Below are positions 17,201-24,395 of a stretch of DNA of 64,000 nucleotides, piece after piece (within the stretch, counting starts at the first letter, position 1; every line of letters begins with the position of its first letter). The notes under the pieces were generated by a model that saw nothing but the letters and a program-made list of their open reading frames with translations, was not told where the DNA came from and did not search any database. Source of the DNA: Parasphingorhabdus sp. Its GTDB lineage: Bacteria; Pseudomonadota; Alphaproteobacteria; Sphingomonadales; Sphingomonadaceae. The translations under genes were made by a program, and so were the position numbers. The stretch lies in assembly GCA_030373505.1 (NCBI GenBank), contig JAUCYS010000011.1, positions 44,214 to 108,213 on the forward strand, written 5' to 3'.

Positions 17201-19390
17201 AACGCGCGCCTCCAGAATATTGGTCCGGTCCTCAATTTCGATGCCGCGCCAGGTGCTGACCCGGATCTGGCCGTCGGCGCTCTTTTTTGTCCCGTCAAAG
17301 GCAAGCGGATTGACCGCCTGGCCATTGACCGAAAGTTCGACCGTCTGGCCGGGTTGATGCTTGATCGCGACGCGCAGCGCCTTGACCCGCGGATTATGAT
17401 CTTCCGCCGGAAACAGCCAGCCGATGCCGGGCTGTTCGCCGCTGACCCAGTCGCGCCCGGCCCCTGCGGCTTCCGGATCCGACATGATATCGGGCTTCTG
17501 ATAGCTTTCCGAAACGCGCATGTCTCTCGGTGCGACTTTTTTTGCCCGGAAATCGGCGCGTTTCAGGGCACCTCCACGGCCTTCGACGAAGCGGGAAATG
17601 GCGCTGCCGGCGCTGCGCGTATTTTGCGCGCAATCAGCGGGCGCCAGATCGGCGGGAAATGTGGAGGGGTCGACCTGAACCACATGCAGGCCGGGACGAA
17701 GCCCCTCGAAATGATAGCGCCCGTCGCTGTCGGTGACGGTATAGGACCCGTCCTGCAGCATGACGCGAATGCCGCCGATGCCGGAGGCTTTTCGGGGATC
17801 GGTTTCGCAGCCGCCATCGGTAATCCGGCCAACGACCGTGAACCGTTCGGAAATGCCGTCGCGTTCGATCCGAACCACCGCATCGGTGGCCGGGCTGGGG
17901 GCGCCGCGATTGTCACGGGCCGAAGCGCTATTGACCGCGTCGCCTGGCCGGGCGTCCTGGCGCACTTCGACAATATAGGTCAGCAGGGCGCTGCCGGACG
18001 GGGGCAGGGGCGGTGCGTCGACGCTGAAATCGCGGCCATTGGCGGCGATGGTCGGGGTGATCGGGGCGCCATTATAGCGGACGGTGCCGCTTTTGAGGCG
18101 GATGGCGGCTGGCAGCTGGTCGGATATCGTAATCTGGCCGGTGGCGCGCACCGCATCGGTGTTTTGCACCCTTATCCGATATTGAACGGCATCGCCGAGG
18201 GCCGCGCGGGCCGTGGACGCGGTCTTGGTGATGGCGAGCGGCGCTCCGGGCCGGTCGAGCGGCACATCGACGCGCACGGGGGCGGGGTCGTTCAATATGA
18301 TGATGCCCCCGTAGGACCCGTCGACAATGGTAAAGGGAAGCCCGTCGGACCGGCGCAGGGGAGCGATCTGCTCGGGCGTGGCGGTCGAGGCGAACCGATA
18401 GGGTTCCGGCGGCTCGACCTGCAGGCGATAGCGGCCTGGCCGCGCGAAGGGGAAGCGGTAGAAGCCGTCGCGGAAATCATAGACGGTGCCGCCGCTGTCG
18501 GTCACGCTGCCGCCTGCGATCACCGTGCTGGGATAGGCGGAAACAGCGTCGTCGCCAAACACTTCGGCCGGCAGGCCGGTGTCGGCATCGATCAGGGTGA
18601 CGCGGGTTCCGGCAACCAGGCTGCCGTCCTCGCTGTCGAAAATTTCGCCAAAGGGATCGACGAGGATGTCGACCTTGGCAATGCCGATGGCATTGCTTTC
18701 GATTTCACGGACCGTGATATCGAATTTCTCACCGCGTTTGACCGAGAGGATACAATTGCTCTTCACGGGTATCGGCGGCACCGCTGCCGTGTTGATGACG
18801 CCAACGAACCGGCCGCTGTCGACCGCGGTTTCGGTGATATTGATCTGCTCGAAGTCGCCGGTGGGGGTGCTGATGGACAGGTTCACGCTGTCGATTGCCT
18901 GTGGATCCAGATTGCGGTCGGCGGCGAGGACCGAGATGATCAGCGGTTCGCCGGCCCGGATATGATCGGTCGGCGAGACCGAGGCCGGACGGGTCTGCAT
19001 GTCTGCAAAGGCACCGCCGAGCAGGATCGGAACATCGCCCTGGAGGCCGCGGCACATCGTGTCGGCGATCGGCAGCTTTTCGGCTCCGGCCGGGACCGCG
19101 AAGTGGAAAATCTCGATTTCCAGCGGCAGCGTCGGTAGCGGAACCACCTGAATATCAACGGCATTGGACGATTTCTGCTGTCGCCGGCTGTCGATATCCC
19201 ATTCCGCCCGCGCAACATTGCGGATCAGCGGATGAAATTGCGGCTGATTTTCGGCAAAATCAGGCCGCTGCGGCTGCTGCTCGGCAAACCCGGGTTGAGC
19301 CAGGGCCGTTGCAGCAGGCGCAGTCAGCGCGCACGCAGCCAGGGCCAGGCCGAACGGCCTGACAAATTTTGTCATCATATCCATAGCCAT
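14246..19390 (-). CDS. Giant exported protein: DUF11/SdrD-B-like domains plus outer-membrane barrel
   Basis: 1714 residues. A signal peptide (about 1-32, cleaved after ALAQ) is followed by beta-rich domains. A DUF11-type domain lies at about 385-510 (ALGDAVQYRIRVQNTD), an SdrD-B/carboxypeptidase-regulatory-like domain at 515-590 (TDSDGRYHFEGLRPGLHVVQVD), and further Ig-like segments at 650-870. From about 880 to the end alternating aromatic/polar strands recur (YYTVYADRSEQRYDAASVRRLY, FYALFGDYETGIDEPVLARYQ, shown in part), as expected for an outer-membrane beta barrel. It is last in a four-gene operon of exported proteins, three with related domains. Function unknown: a surface structure, or an anchor/translocator for the three smaller proteins, is plausible. 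Confidence 0.7.
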   Translation of the reverse strand: MAMDMMTKFVRPFGLALAACALTAPAATALAQPGFAEQQPQRPDFAENQPQFHPLIRNVARAEWDIDSRRQQKSSNAVDIQVVPLPTLPLEIEIFHFAVPAGAEKLPIADTMCRGLQGDVPILLGGAFADMQTRPASVSPTDHIRAGEPLIISVLAADRNLDPQAIDSVNLSISTPTGDFEQINITETAVDSGRFVGVINTAAVPPIPVKSNCILSVKRGEKFDITVREIESNAIGIAKVDILVDPFGEIFDSEDGSLVAGTRVTLIDADTGLPAEVFGDDAVSAYPSTVIAGGSVTDSGGTVYDFRDGFYRFPFARPGRYRLQVEPPEPYRFASTATPEQIAPLRRSDGLPFTIVDGSYGGIIILNDPAPVRVDVPLDRPGAPLAITKTASTARAALGDAVQYRIRVQNTDAVRATGQITISDQLPAAIRLKSGTVRYNGAPITPTIAANGRDFSVDAPPLPPSGSALLTYIVEVRQDARPGDAVNSASARDNRGAPSPATDAVVRIERDGISERFTVVGRITDGGCETDPRKASGIGGIRVMLQDGSYTVTDSDGRYHFEGLRPGLHVVQVDPSTFPADLAPADCAQNTRSAGSAISRFVEGRGGALKRADFRAKKVAPRDMRVSESYQKPDIMSDPEAAGAGRDWVSGEQPGIGWLFPAEDHNPRVKALRVAIKHQPGQTVELSVNGQAVNPLAFDGTKKSADGQIRVSTWRGIEIEDRTNILEARVLDADGKLVQQLERKIHYAGSPLHAELLRDRSILVADGVTRPVIAVRLTDRDGKPARHGMVGDFSVPAPYAPAIEIDAQQANQLAGLERGKPVWRVEGEEGIAYIELAPTTASGSLSISFPFRDGEVERTQRIATWLDPGARPWTVVGFAAGTIGFNTLGERLEDLVDEEDNINVDGRVALYAKGRVTGKWLMTLAYDSDKQEDETRFQGVIDPRRYYTVYADRSEQRYDAASVRRLYLKLERPQFYALFGDYETGIDEPVLARYQRAFNGIKAEYRSDQVHLNAFGADSPNRFRREEIQGNGLSGPYALSTRDILANSERIRLETRDRFRSDRIVQTRQLTRHIDYDIDYLAGTLRFREPILSRSSGLDPQFIIAEYEVLGVGDRNLNAGGRATYQSADQRIKIGATAVHDEDQSVKTEMLGVDVRYQPDLRTEIRAELAVTDNQAKVATATTSGQAATAWLVEAEHHGSKFDLLAYVRRQASGYGLGQVNAAENGTRKFGIDGRVRIRENLSLAVTSYQENFLATDARRRAGTAELEYRTDGTSFRAGMVYANDRLSDGTVNQSTLVRLGATQRLFDGKLELDAQTELALGGQDESIDFPARHSVSARYAVTEDIKIIGTYEIADGENIDARTARIGVDVSPWDGARIVSSMNQQEITEYGPRTFAAYGLTQSIPIGDKWTVDFSLDGNETLGGFDRSDVINDQQPVASGGFLGNGATLTEDFIAITAGATYRNADWSWTSRAEYRDGDTSTRYGLTTALLKQIGEGSALGALANLFIAEDQSGVSTRVIEAEASWAHRPADSQWSWLQKLELREDRVRNAVAGATGPIGGAPLLVSGDVTSRRIINSLSVNYTPVDAKDGLFTQAGEYSFFWGSRYVFDRFGEDDVEGWSNVVGADVKFDLSDTLDIGAQGTARIGKNFDSIAYSGGPTVGITPFKNAYISIGYNVVGFADRDFEESRYTRDGPFITFRLKFDQQSLGNLGL

Positions 19391-19448
19391 GACCGGAATC
19401 CGGGCGGCAAACCGGCATCTGCCGGCTTGCCGCCAAATTCCGAGCAGT

Positions 19449-20558
19449 CTAGTCTACGATTACGCGGAAAATCAGGGTTTCGGTCGCGCCCGCAGCCACG
19501 GTGCCGAGATTGCCCGATACGACGCCGGCAGCCTGTGCGCCGGTCCCCGTGCCATCTGCATTGCAGGTGGAGCCGGTTACCGTGCCTTCGGTTACCACGC
19601 CAATCACCGCCGGTACAGTTGCCGGCCCGGTGGCGAGGCTGCTGTAATAGGTCAGATTGGCCGGAATCGTATCCGAGATGGCGACCCCTGTCGCGGTTGC
19701 ACCACCGGCAGCATTGGCGACGGCGATGCAATATTCGACAATCGCGCCGGGAATGGCTTTCGGCTTGGTGCTTCCGTTGACCGGATCCCACAATATCTTA
19801 CTGGTTTTTGATACCGAGATATCGGCAGCGCTCACTTCAAAAGTGTCGGTGGCGCTGTGATAGCCGTCGGCCGCATTGTCGGACGTGCCGCTACCGGCCG
19901 CATCGGCAAATACGTTCTGTACCACGGTCGGATCGTCCGCATCGCCGGAATCGTCGGTCAGGGCGGTACCCTGAACGCCGACACCGCTGGCTGGAAGGCC
20001 GGTGCCGCCATGGCTGGCCGCCTGACCGATCAGGACGATGTCCGCGAGCTTGCCCGTGGAGACGCCGGTCGGAATATTGGCCACGGCGTGAATCGTCACG
20101 CTCGTGTCTTCCGCCAGGTTGTCGATATAGGTGATCTGCGTGTCGTTACCGTCAAACACGCCGGCGGTAGAACCATCATCGAGATAATAGGTGATGGTGC
20201 CGGTGACATCGAAATCGTCGGTGCCCAGCTGCTGTGATGTCAGCAGGACGTCGATCGTATCGTTGGTCTGGTTGCTGACCGTATAGGTCACCGCTTGCTG
20301 GGTGGACCCTGGTGCGACCACGGTGTTGACGGCATCGCTCTTGGCAATGACGAGATTGACCTCGCGGTCGACGACAAAGATGTCGCTGTCGGTTTCCGCG
20401 GTCTGTGCGGTTCCCCCGACGCTATAGGCAACGCTTACATTATTCGTAATACTCGTTCCTGCATCAGTGCCCAGATCTGCAGCGAACGCCGGGTTTGCAC
20501 CCAGCGCCGCTACAGAAATGGTACTAGTGGCAACGAGAAGTTTCAGTATACTGGTCAT
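19449..20558 (-). CDS. Exported DUF11-like beta-sandwich protein
   Basis: 369 residues with a clear signal peptide (MTSILKLLVATSTISVAALG to AFAADLG). The mature part is Gly/Asp/Thr-rich with two related segments: one near the N terminus (VSVAYSVGG, VVDREVNLVIAKSDAV) and one near the C terminus (AADISVSKTSKILWDP, PGAIVEYCIAVANAAGG). The latter matches the DUF11 pattern of repeated extracellular domains. The ATG at 20558 has AGGAG six bases upstream. It precedes the 1714-residue barrel gene by 58 bp. Function unknown. Confidence 0.65.
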   Translation of the reverse strand: MTSILKLLVATSTISVAALGANPAFAADLGTDAGTSITNNVSVAYSVGGTAQTAETDSDIFVVDREVNLVIAKSDAVNTVVAPGSTQQAVTYTVSNQTNDTIDVLLTSQQLGTDDFDVTGTITYYLDDGSTAGVFDGNDTQITYIDNLAEDTSVTIHAVANIPTGVSTGKLADIVLIGQAASHGGTGLPASGVGVQGTALTDDSGDADDPTVVQNVFADAAGSGTSDNAADGYHSATDTFEVSAADISVSKTSKILWDPVNGSTKPKAIPGAIVEYCIAVANAAGGATATGVAISDTIPANLTYYSSLATGPATVPAVIGVVTEGTVTGSTCNADGTGTGAQAAGVVSGNLGTVAAGATETLIFRVIVD

Positions 20559-20620
20559 AACTGACTCCTGTTTCACTTATGTGGATCGCCTAACCCCGCA
20601 GCGATCCGGTACGGTTGCGG

Positions 20621-21085
20621 TCACTTCACAGTGCCGCGGAAAACCAATTTCCCTCCCGAACCTGCTGAAAGGGAACGTTTAAATTTCCATTTCACGTGCG
20701 TTACATCGGTCATCAGGGCGGGGCGGATCTCGCCATTTTCGCTCTGATAGGAGAGGGACGAAAGTGGTCCCCAGCTTTTGCCTCCGTCAACGGAGACAAT
20801 TTCTGTGCCATCAGACGTTCCTTCGAACGCCACCGCTTTGGGAAGCGGATTGGTGACAGAGAAATCCGTGGCCGGCGCGCGGCCGACATTCTTGTAATTG
20901 ACGACAAACACCAGCCGGTCGCCGGGGGTGACGGTCCTCGGCTGTTCGAGCACGAGAGCGGTGGTGCCATTGGGTCTGGCCACTTTCCGCTCGACGAACA
21001 CATCGCTCGACAGGCTGACATTATTGGCGGCCATGGCGGTGCCCGGCAGGATCAGCGCTATCGCGAGAAAAAGTCGTTTTATCAT
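20621..21085 (-). CDS. Small exported DUF11-like protein
   Basis: 154 residues: signal peptide (MIKRLFLAIALILPGTAMA) and a single beta domain with VTPGDRLVFVVNYKNVGRAP and VTNPLPKAVAFEG, the motif pair typical of DUF11-type domains. It is second in the four-gene minus-strand operon, 26 bp after the 346-residue protein and 62 bp before the next gene. No catalytic motif was seen. Confidence 0.65.
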   Translation of the reverse strand: MIKRLFLAIALILPGTAMAANNVSLSSDVFVERKVARPNGTTALVLEQPRTVTPGDRLVFVVNYKNVGRAPATDFSVTNPLPKAVAFEGTSDGTEIVSVDGGKSWGPLSSLSYQSENGEIRPALMTDVTHVKWKFKRSLSAGSGGKLVFRGTVK

Positions 21086-21111
21086 GTTGCTATGCCCCCG
21101 ATTGTTTATGT

Positions 21112-22152
21112 TCAGTCGATGGTGACCTGGAAGGTGATGGTGCGGGTCTGTCCGCCCGGTACGGTGCCGAGAGCGACGGCGATCGAGCGATCGCCAAACG
21201 CACCGCCGTCATCATCGCTCGCGGCGTCGCTCAGCGGCTTGCCGTCGAGCGTGATGCTCTCTTTCCGGTAGGTGGTGTCGGCCGGGATATCGTCGTGGAT
21301 CGCCAGATTGGCGAGATCGCCCGTTCCGGTCGTGGTCGCCACCAGCTGATAGAGGATGACCGCGCCCGGTACCGGCTCTGTACCGCCGAAGGGGTCGCTG
21401 ACGGTCGCGCTCTTGACGAGCGTGACATCGGAGGCCTGAACCTTGAAAAAGCCGCTGGCCGCGCTGCGGGCACCGGTGGAGCCGACAACCGCATCGCCGC
21501 CGCCATCACCCTTGCCAGCAAACAGCGTGCCGGGCGTGCCGCTGCCGCTTTTGGCGACGGCGGCGAGCTGGATCTCGGCGCGGGCGGCGTCACCGACCGA
21601 ATCGGGAATCGCCGAAAGGACGAACAGCCTGACGCTTTCATCCGGTGCGAGCAGCGGATCGTTGGCGCCGGGTGTATAGATGGTGTCGACACCCGGATCA
21701 TAGACGCCGTTGTCGTTGCTATCGAGAATGACCATTTCAAAGGTCGTGTCGAATTCGTCGCCTGGCCTGGCCGTATCGGCCGACAGGGTGAAGGCCTCGG
21801 ACCCGTTGCCACTGTTGGTGAGCTGATAGGTCAGAACCTGGGCGGTCCATCCCTTGCCGACACTGACATCGCCAGGATCGCCCGAAACGACCGTGACATC
21901 GAGCAGCTCGTCAACCTTGATGGTTACGCTGTTCGATTCGATCGTGACCGGTGTGCTGCTGCCCGGCGTTTCATAGGTGGCCTGGGCCATATTGACGATA
22001 TCGGTGCCGGCAACCGTGCCCGCTGCCCGGGCGGCCGAAGGCGCCAGAGCAAGGGCTGCTGCACCGGCTCCCAGGGCCAGCAGGTGGCCGAAGGCGAACG
22101 GGGCGCTCCGATGCGCACGGCATCCGGTAATATGTGTTTCTGCGAATTCCAT
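21112..22152 (-). CDS. Exported DUF11-like protein with an EF-hand-like loop
   Basis: 346 residues. The N terminus has an extended signal-like segment (hydrophobic core FGHLLALGAGAAALALAPSAARA). The mature part has two beta-domain blocks: VTYQ-type strands near 75-200 and ASDVTLVKSATVSDPFGG to GDLANLAIHDDIPADTTY (about 240-320), the latter DUF11-like. DSNDNGVYDPGVD (about 148-160) resembles a dockerin/EF-hand calcium loop. As first gene of the four-gene operon it carries the likely promoter upstream, in 22153-22510. Confidence 0.65.
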   Translation of the reverse strand: MEFAETHITGCRAHRSAPFAFGHLLALGAGAAALALAPSAARAAGTVAGTDIVNMAQATYETPGSSTPVTIESNSVTIKVDELLDVTVVSGDPGDVSVGKGWTAQVLTYQLTNSGNGSEAFTLSADTARPGDEFDTTFEMVILDSNDNGVYDPGVDTIYTPGANDPLLAPDESVRLFVLSAIPDSVGDAARAEIQLAAVAKSGSGTPGTLFAGKGDGGGDAVVGSTGARSAASGFFKVQASDVTLVKSATVSDPFGGTEPVPGAVILYQLVATTTGTGDLANLAIHDDIPADTTYRKESITLDGKPLSDAASDDDGGAFGDRSIAVALGTVPGGQTRTITFQVTID

Positions 22153-22510
22153 GCTGCGCCTAATGACGGCGAAAATTCAATATTTGGTAAACGCAGCATA
22201 AATTATATTTCGCGTCTCATTTTGTCAGGAATAACCGAAAACAGCGATTTTTCGATATATAGCACCCGCAGACGCTCCGCGCCTGTAACAAGATGCTCAT
22301 CGGGACTCCTGCCATATCGGGCAGGGGTGGGGCGCGGCCGGAAGGTTCGGCGGCAAGCGGATCAACCACCGCCGACAGACGGCAAGCGGCGGGAAAATCC
22401 GGCCCTGAACGACGCGGATGAGAAATATGTGGAATAATCGCAAGAGTGTAGTTGACAGAAATGCAGAGCTCTTCTACTTGCGCTGCTTCACCGCCCATGC
22501 AGGTGCATAT
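22153..22510. other. Intergenic region between the DUF11 operon and tRNA-Asp
   Basis: 358 bp with no convincing gene on either strand. The AT-rich part at about 22160-22260 probably contains the promoter of the minus-strand DUF11 operon. The part before 22511 should contain the tRNA promoter. No strong repeat was seen. Confidence 0.6.
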
Positions 22511-22581
<71 letters not shown>

Positions 22582-22587
<6 letters not shown>

Positions 22588-22615
22588 TTTCCCCCATTAC
22601 AGAGGGAAATGGCGC
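22582..22615. terminator. 12-bp perfect hairpin overlapping the tRNA-Asp 3' end
   Basis: GCGCCATTTCCC (22582-22593) and GGGAAATGGCGC (22604-22615) form a perfect stem with a 10-nt loop between convergent tRNA-Asp and the DUF2842 gene. No T-run follows on either side, so it is either an atypical bidirectional terminator or a processing signal. The left arm contains the tRNA's own CCA end. Confidence 0.5.
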
Positions 22616-22616
22616 C

Positions 22617-22868
22617 TCAGGACCGGAATTTTCCGGTATTCATCCAGATCAGAAGCGGTTTTAGCGGAAATATCCACGCAATCCCTGCAAATATGTAGAT
22701 TGGCAGCTGCAACCAGAAGTTCAGTTCGCTGATCCGGTCGATCATGCCGAGCACGAATCCGCTCCACAGCAGAATCAGAAGCAAAATGACGATCATGCCA
22801 AAGGGTTGACGCCAGTTCGGTGGATCCGGCGGATTATGGGGGGCATTTTGCTCCGGGTCTGCAGTCAT
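22617..22868 (-). CDS. DUF2842 family small membrane protein
   Basis: 83 residues with two membrane helices (about 23-42, FGMIVILLLILLWSGFVLG, and 51-70) and a conserved-looking end IFPLKPLLIWMNTGKF. This matches DUF2842, a small alphaproteobacterial inner-membrane family of unknown function. Its ATG overlaps the TGA of the upstream cyclo-ligase gene, so the two are translationally coupled. Confidence 0.8.
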   Translation of the reverse strand: MTADPEQNAPHNPPDPPNWRQPFGMIVILLLILLWSGFVLGMIDRISELNFWLQLPIYIFAGIAWIFPLKPLLIWMNTGKFRS

Positions 22869-23485
22869 GACGTCAGGTCATCTCTTTGAATTATTTCGGA
22901 TTCGGTCACGATCATATCCAGTGTGATGTCGTGCGGCTGCACCGGAACGCTATCGGTCTCCTGGACCGACCAGGCCAGTCCGATCCGCGGCGCGTCCGGA
23001 TATTGGGCAAAGCTGCGGTCATAATGGCCACCGCCCTGGCCGAGCCGGTGCATCGAACGGTCAAAGGCCAGCATCGGCGCGATAATCAGGTCGGGGGAGA
23101 CCAGCGGACAGTCGGGACCGGGCTCGGATATGTTGCGAAAGCCCGATTCCAGCAGCGCGATATTGTCAACCTTGCGAAATTCCAGCGGCCTTTCTCCGGT
23201 GCACACCGGAAACGCCACGGTCTTGCCGATCTCGGCGAGATAATCCGCCAGCCGGGAGGTCGGGGCTTCGGAGCCGATGGCGCTGTACAGAGCGATGACC
23301 TCGCTCCGCTCGATCAACCGGGCGAGAGGAGAGGGCGGGCGCCGGAAAGCGAGTCCGCGGGTGGCCGTGTCCAGCTGGCTGTAAAAGGCATCCCGCCGCC
23401 GCCTGTACTCTTCGCGTAGTTTCTTCTTTTTATCGCCTAACCTACTCAAAGAATTGTTCTTTCTGAAGAAAAGTGACGGGACCAT
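22865..23485 (-). CDS. fthC: 5-formyltetrahydrofolate cyclo-ligase
   Basis: 206 residues. ATP-dependent conversion of 5-formyl-THF to methenyl-THF, returning folate to the one-carbon pool. Seen: KKKLREEYRRRRDAF at the N terminus, VIALYSAIGSEAPT, and the signature block MLAFDRSMHRLGQGGGHYDR near the C-terminal third, which binds nucleotide phosphates. It lies downstream of the 6S RNA and zapA, the classic proteobacterial arrangement. Confidence 0.92.
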   Translation of the reverse strand: MVPSLFFRKNNSLSRLGDKKKKLREEYRRRRDAFYSQLDTATRGLAFRRPPSPLARLIERSEVIALYSAIGSEAPTSRLADYLAEIGKTVAFPVCTGERPLEFRKVDNIALLESGFRNISEPGPDCPLVSPDLIIAPMLAFDRSMHRLGQGGGHYDRSFAQYPDAPRIGLAWSVQETDSVPVQPHDITLDMIVTESEIIQRDDLTS

Positions 23486-23508
23486 CTTGGTCGTTTGCCG
23501 GAAAATCC

Positions 23509-23654
23509 TCTGACGCCTATTACGTCAGGTGGGCGCCATATGCATCGGACCCGACTGCCAAACAGTCCGCAATCCGGGCAGGGACAGCTCCCTAGGAAGT
23601 TATATCGCCTCAGGGATGTTCGTATCAAGCTCGTGCCAGACAGTACCCGTCAGA
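23509..23654 (-). ncRNA. ssrS: 6S RNA (ssrS)
   Basis: Non-coding gap between zapA and the 5-formyl-THF cyclo-ligase gene, the conserved site of 6S RNA. The reverse strand contains CCCTGAGGCGATATAACTTC, very close to the CCCTGAGCCGATATTTCATA part of E. coli 6S. Ends TCTGACG (23654-23648) and CGTCAGA (23515-23509) pair perfectly as a terminal stem, leaving a long, mostly self-complementary interior that can mimic an open promoter. 6S binds sigma-70 RNA polymerase and dampens transcription. Exact ends are uncertain by 5-15 nt. Confidence 0.8.
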
Positions 23655-23678
23655 CCCTATCTAGGCACGATGGCGGCG

Positions 23679-24005
23679 TTACTCAAGGCTGTTCGCCAGT
23701 TGCTCGGCACGGTCGGCCAGTTTTTCCAGCGCGGCAATGGACTGTTCGTCCATCGGATCAGCCGGGGCAGGGGCGCTGGTCTTGCTCGCCGGCTCGTCCT
23801 GCGCGGCGCGGGCGCTGTGCAGTTCATCCGCCAGCAGCAGCGAGGTGAACAGCAGCATGCGGCTTTCGTTCAGTCCCGCCGGATCCCCGGATTCCCGGGC
23901 TTTGCCATCGACCATCGCCGCCAGCCTTGTGAGATGCGATTCCTCGCCGTCCTGGCAGGTCACCATGAACGAGCGGCCCCCGATTTCCAGTTTCATCTGT
24001 GCCAT
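23679..24005 (-). CDS. zapA: Cell division protein ZapA
   Basis: 108 residues. FtsZ-ring stabiliser: N-terminal beta-rich head with LEIGGRSFMVTCQDGEESHL and LAAMVDGKA, then a helical tail with ESRMLLFTSLLLADEL and a coiled-coil end. It starts one base after the TAA of the small coiled-coil gene upstream (TAA-C-ATG) and precedes 6S RNA and fthC. Confidence 0.9.
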   Translation of the reverse strand: MAQMKLEIGGRSFMVTCQDGEESHLTRLAAMVDGKARESGDPAGLNESRMLLFTSLLLADELHSARAAQDEPASKTSAPAPADPMDEQSIAALEKLADRAEQLANSLE

Positions 24006-24006
24006 G

Positions 24007-24195
24007 TTACTGCTCCTGCCGCTCGATCAGGCTGTCGATCGTCCGGATAGCCTGCTTCATTTCCTCTTTCAGGGCCTGGTGACGGGCCTCCAGGGCTTCG
24101 TCGGCACTGGTGTTCAATGTGCTGCTGGCCGTTTCTATGCGACTGAGCGCGCGCTCTATGCGTCCGATAGCAAGAATGAGCCGTTCATTGTCCAT
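24007..24195 (-). CDS. Small coiled-coil protein co-transcribed with zapA
   Basis: 62 residues, almost entirely helical: heptad-like ILAIGRIERALSRIETASS and EMKQAIRTIDSLIERQEQ. No known domain is recognised with certainty. I chose the ATG at 24195 because GGAAA lies just upstream and more 5' extension reads as non-coding. It sits immediately before zapA, so a role in division or ZapA/FtsZ bundling is possible; this is inference from position. The region 24196-24395 is the divergent promoter area with tkt and holds no gene. Confidence 0.7.
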   Translation of the reverse strand: MDNERLILAIGRIERALSRIETASSTLNTSADEALEARHQALKEEMKQAIRTIDSLIERQEQ

Positions 24196-24395
24196 GTACA
24201 TTTTCCATAGCTTGTTTCCGACAGGTAAGAACCCGTGTTTCGTTGCTATCAATCTATTCCGGTGGCGTAAACACTGGATCGTGAAAAGCGAACCTTGACG
24301 CCGCCTTGCTGGATCATCAAAGGAGGGGGCAAATAGCGAATCGAAGCATTTTGTTTCGTTTTTGACATTTGCCAATCCGGGGGATCAGACTAGCA

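Noticed and set aside
15443..19138. 1231-codon open frame on the plus strand opposite the giant DUF11/barrel gene
   Set aside because: It is a GC-rich antisense frame: no Shine-Dalgarno, no recognisable domain, and the minus strand carries a clear signal peptide, DUF11 domain and barrel pattern.
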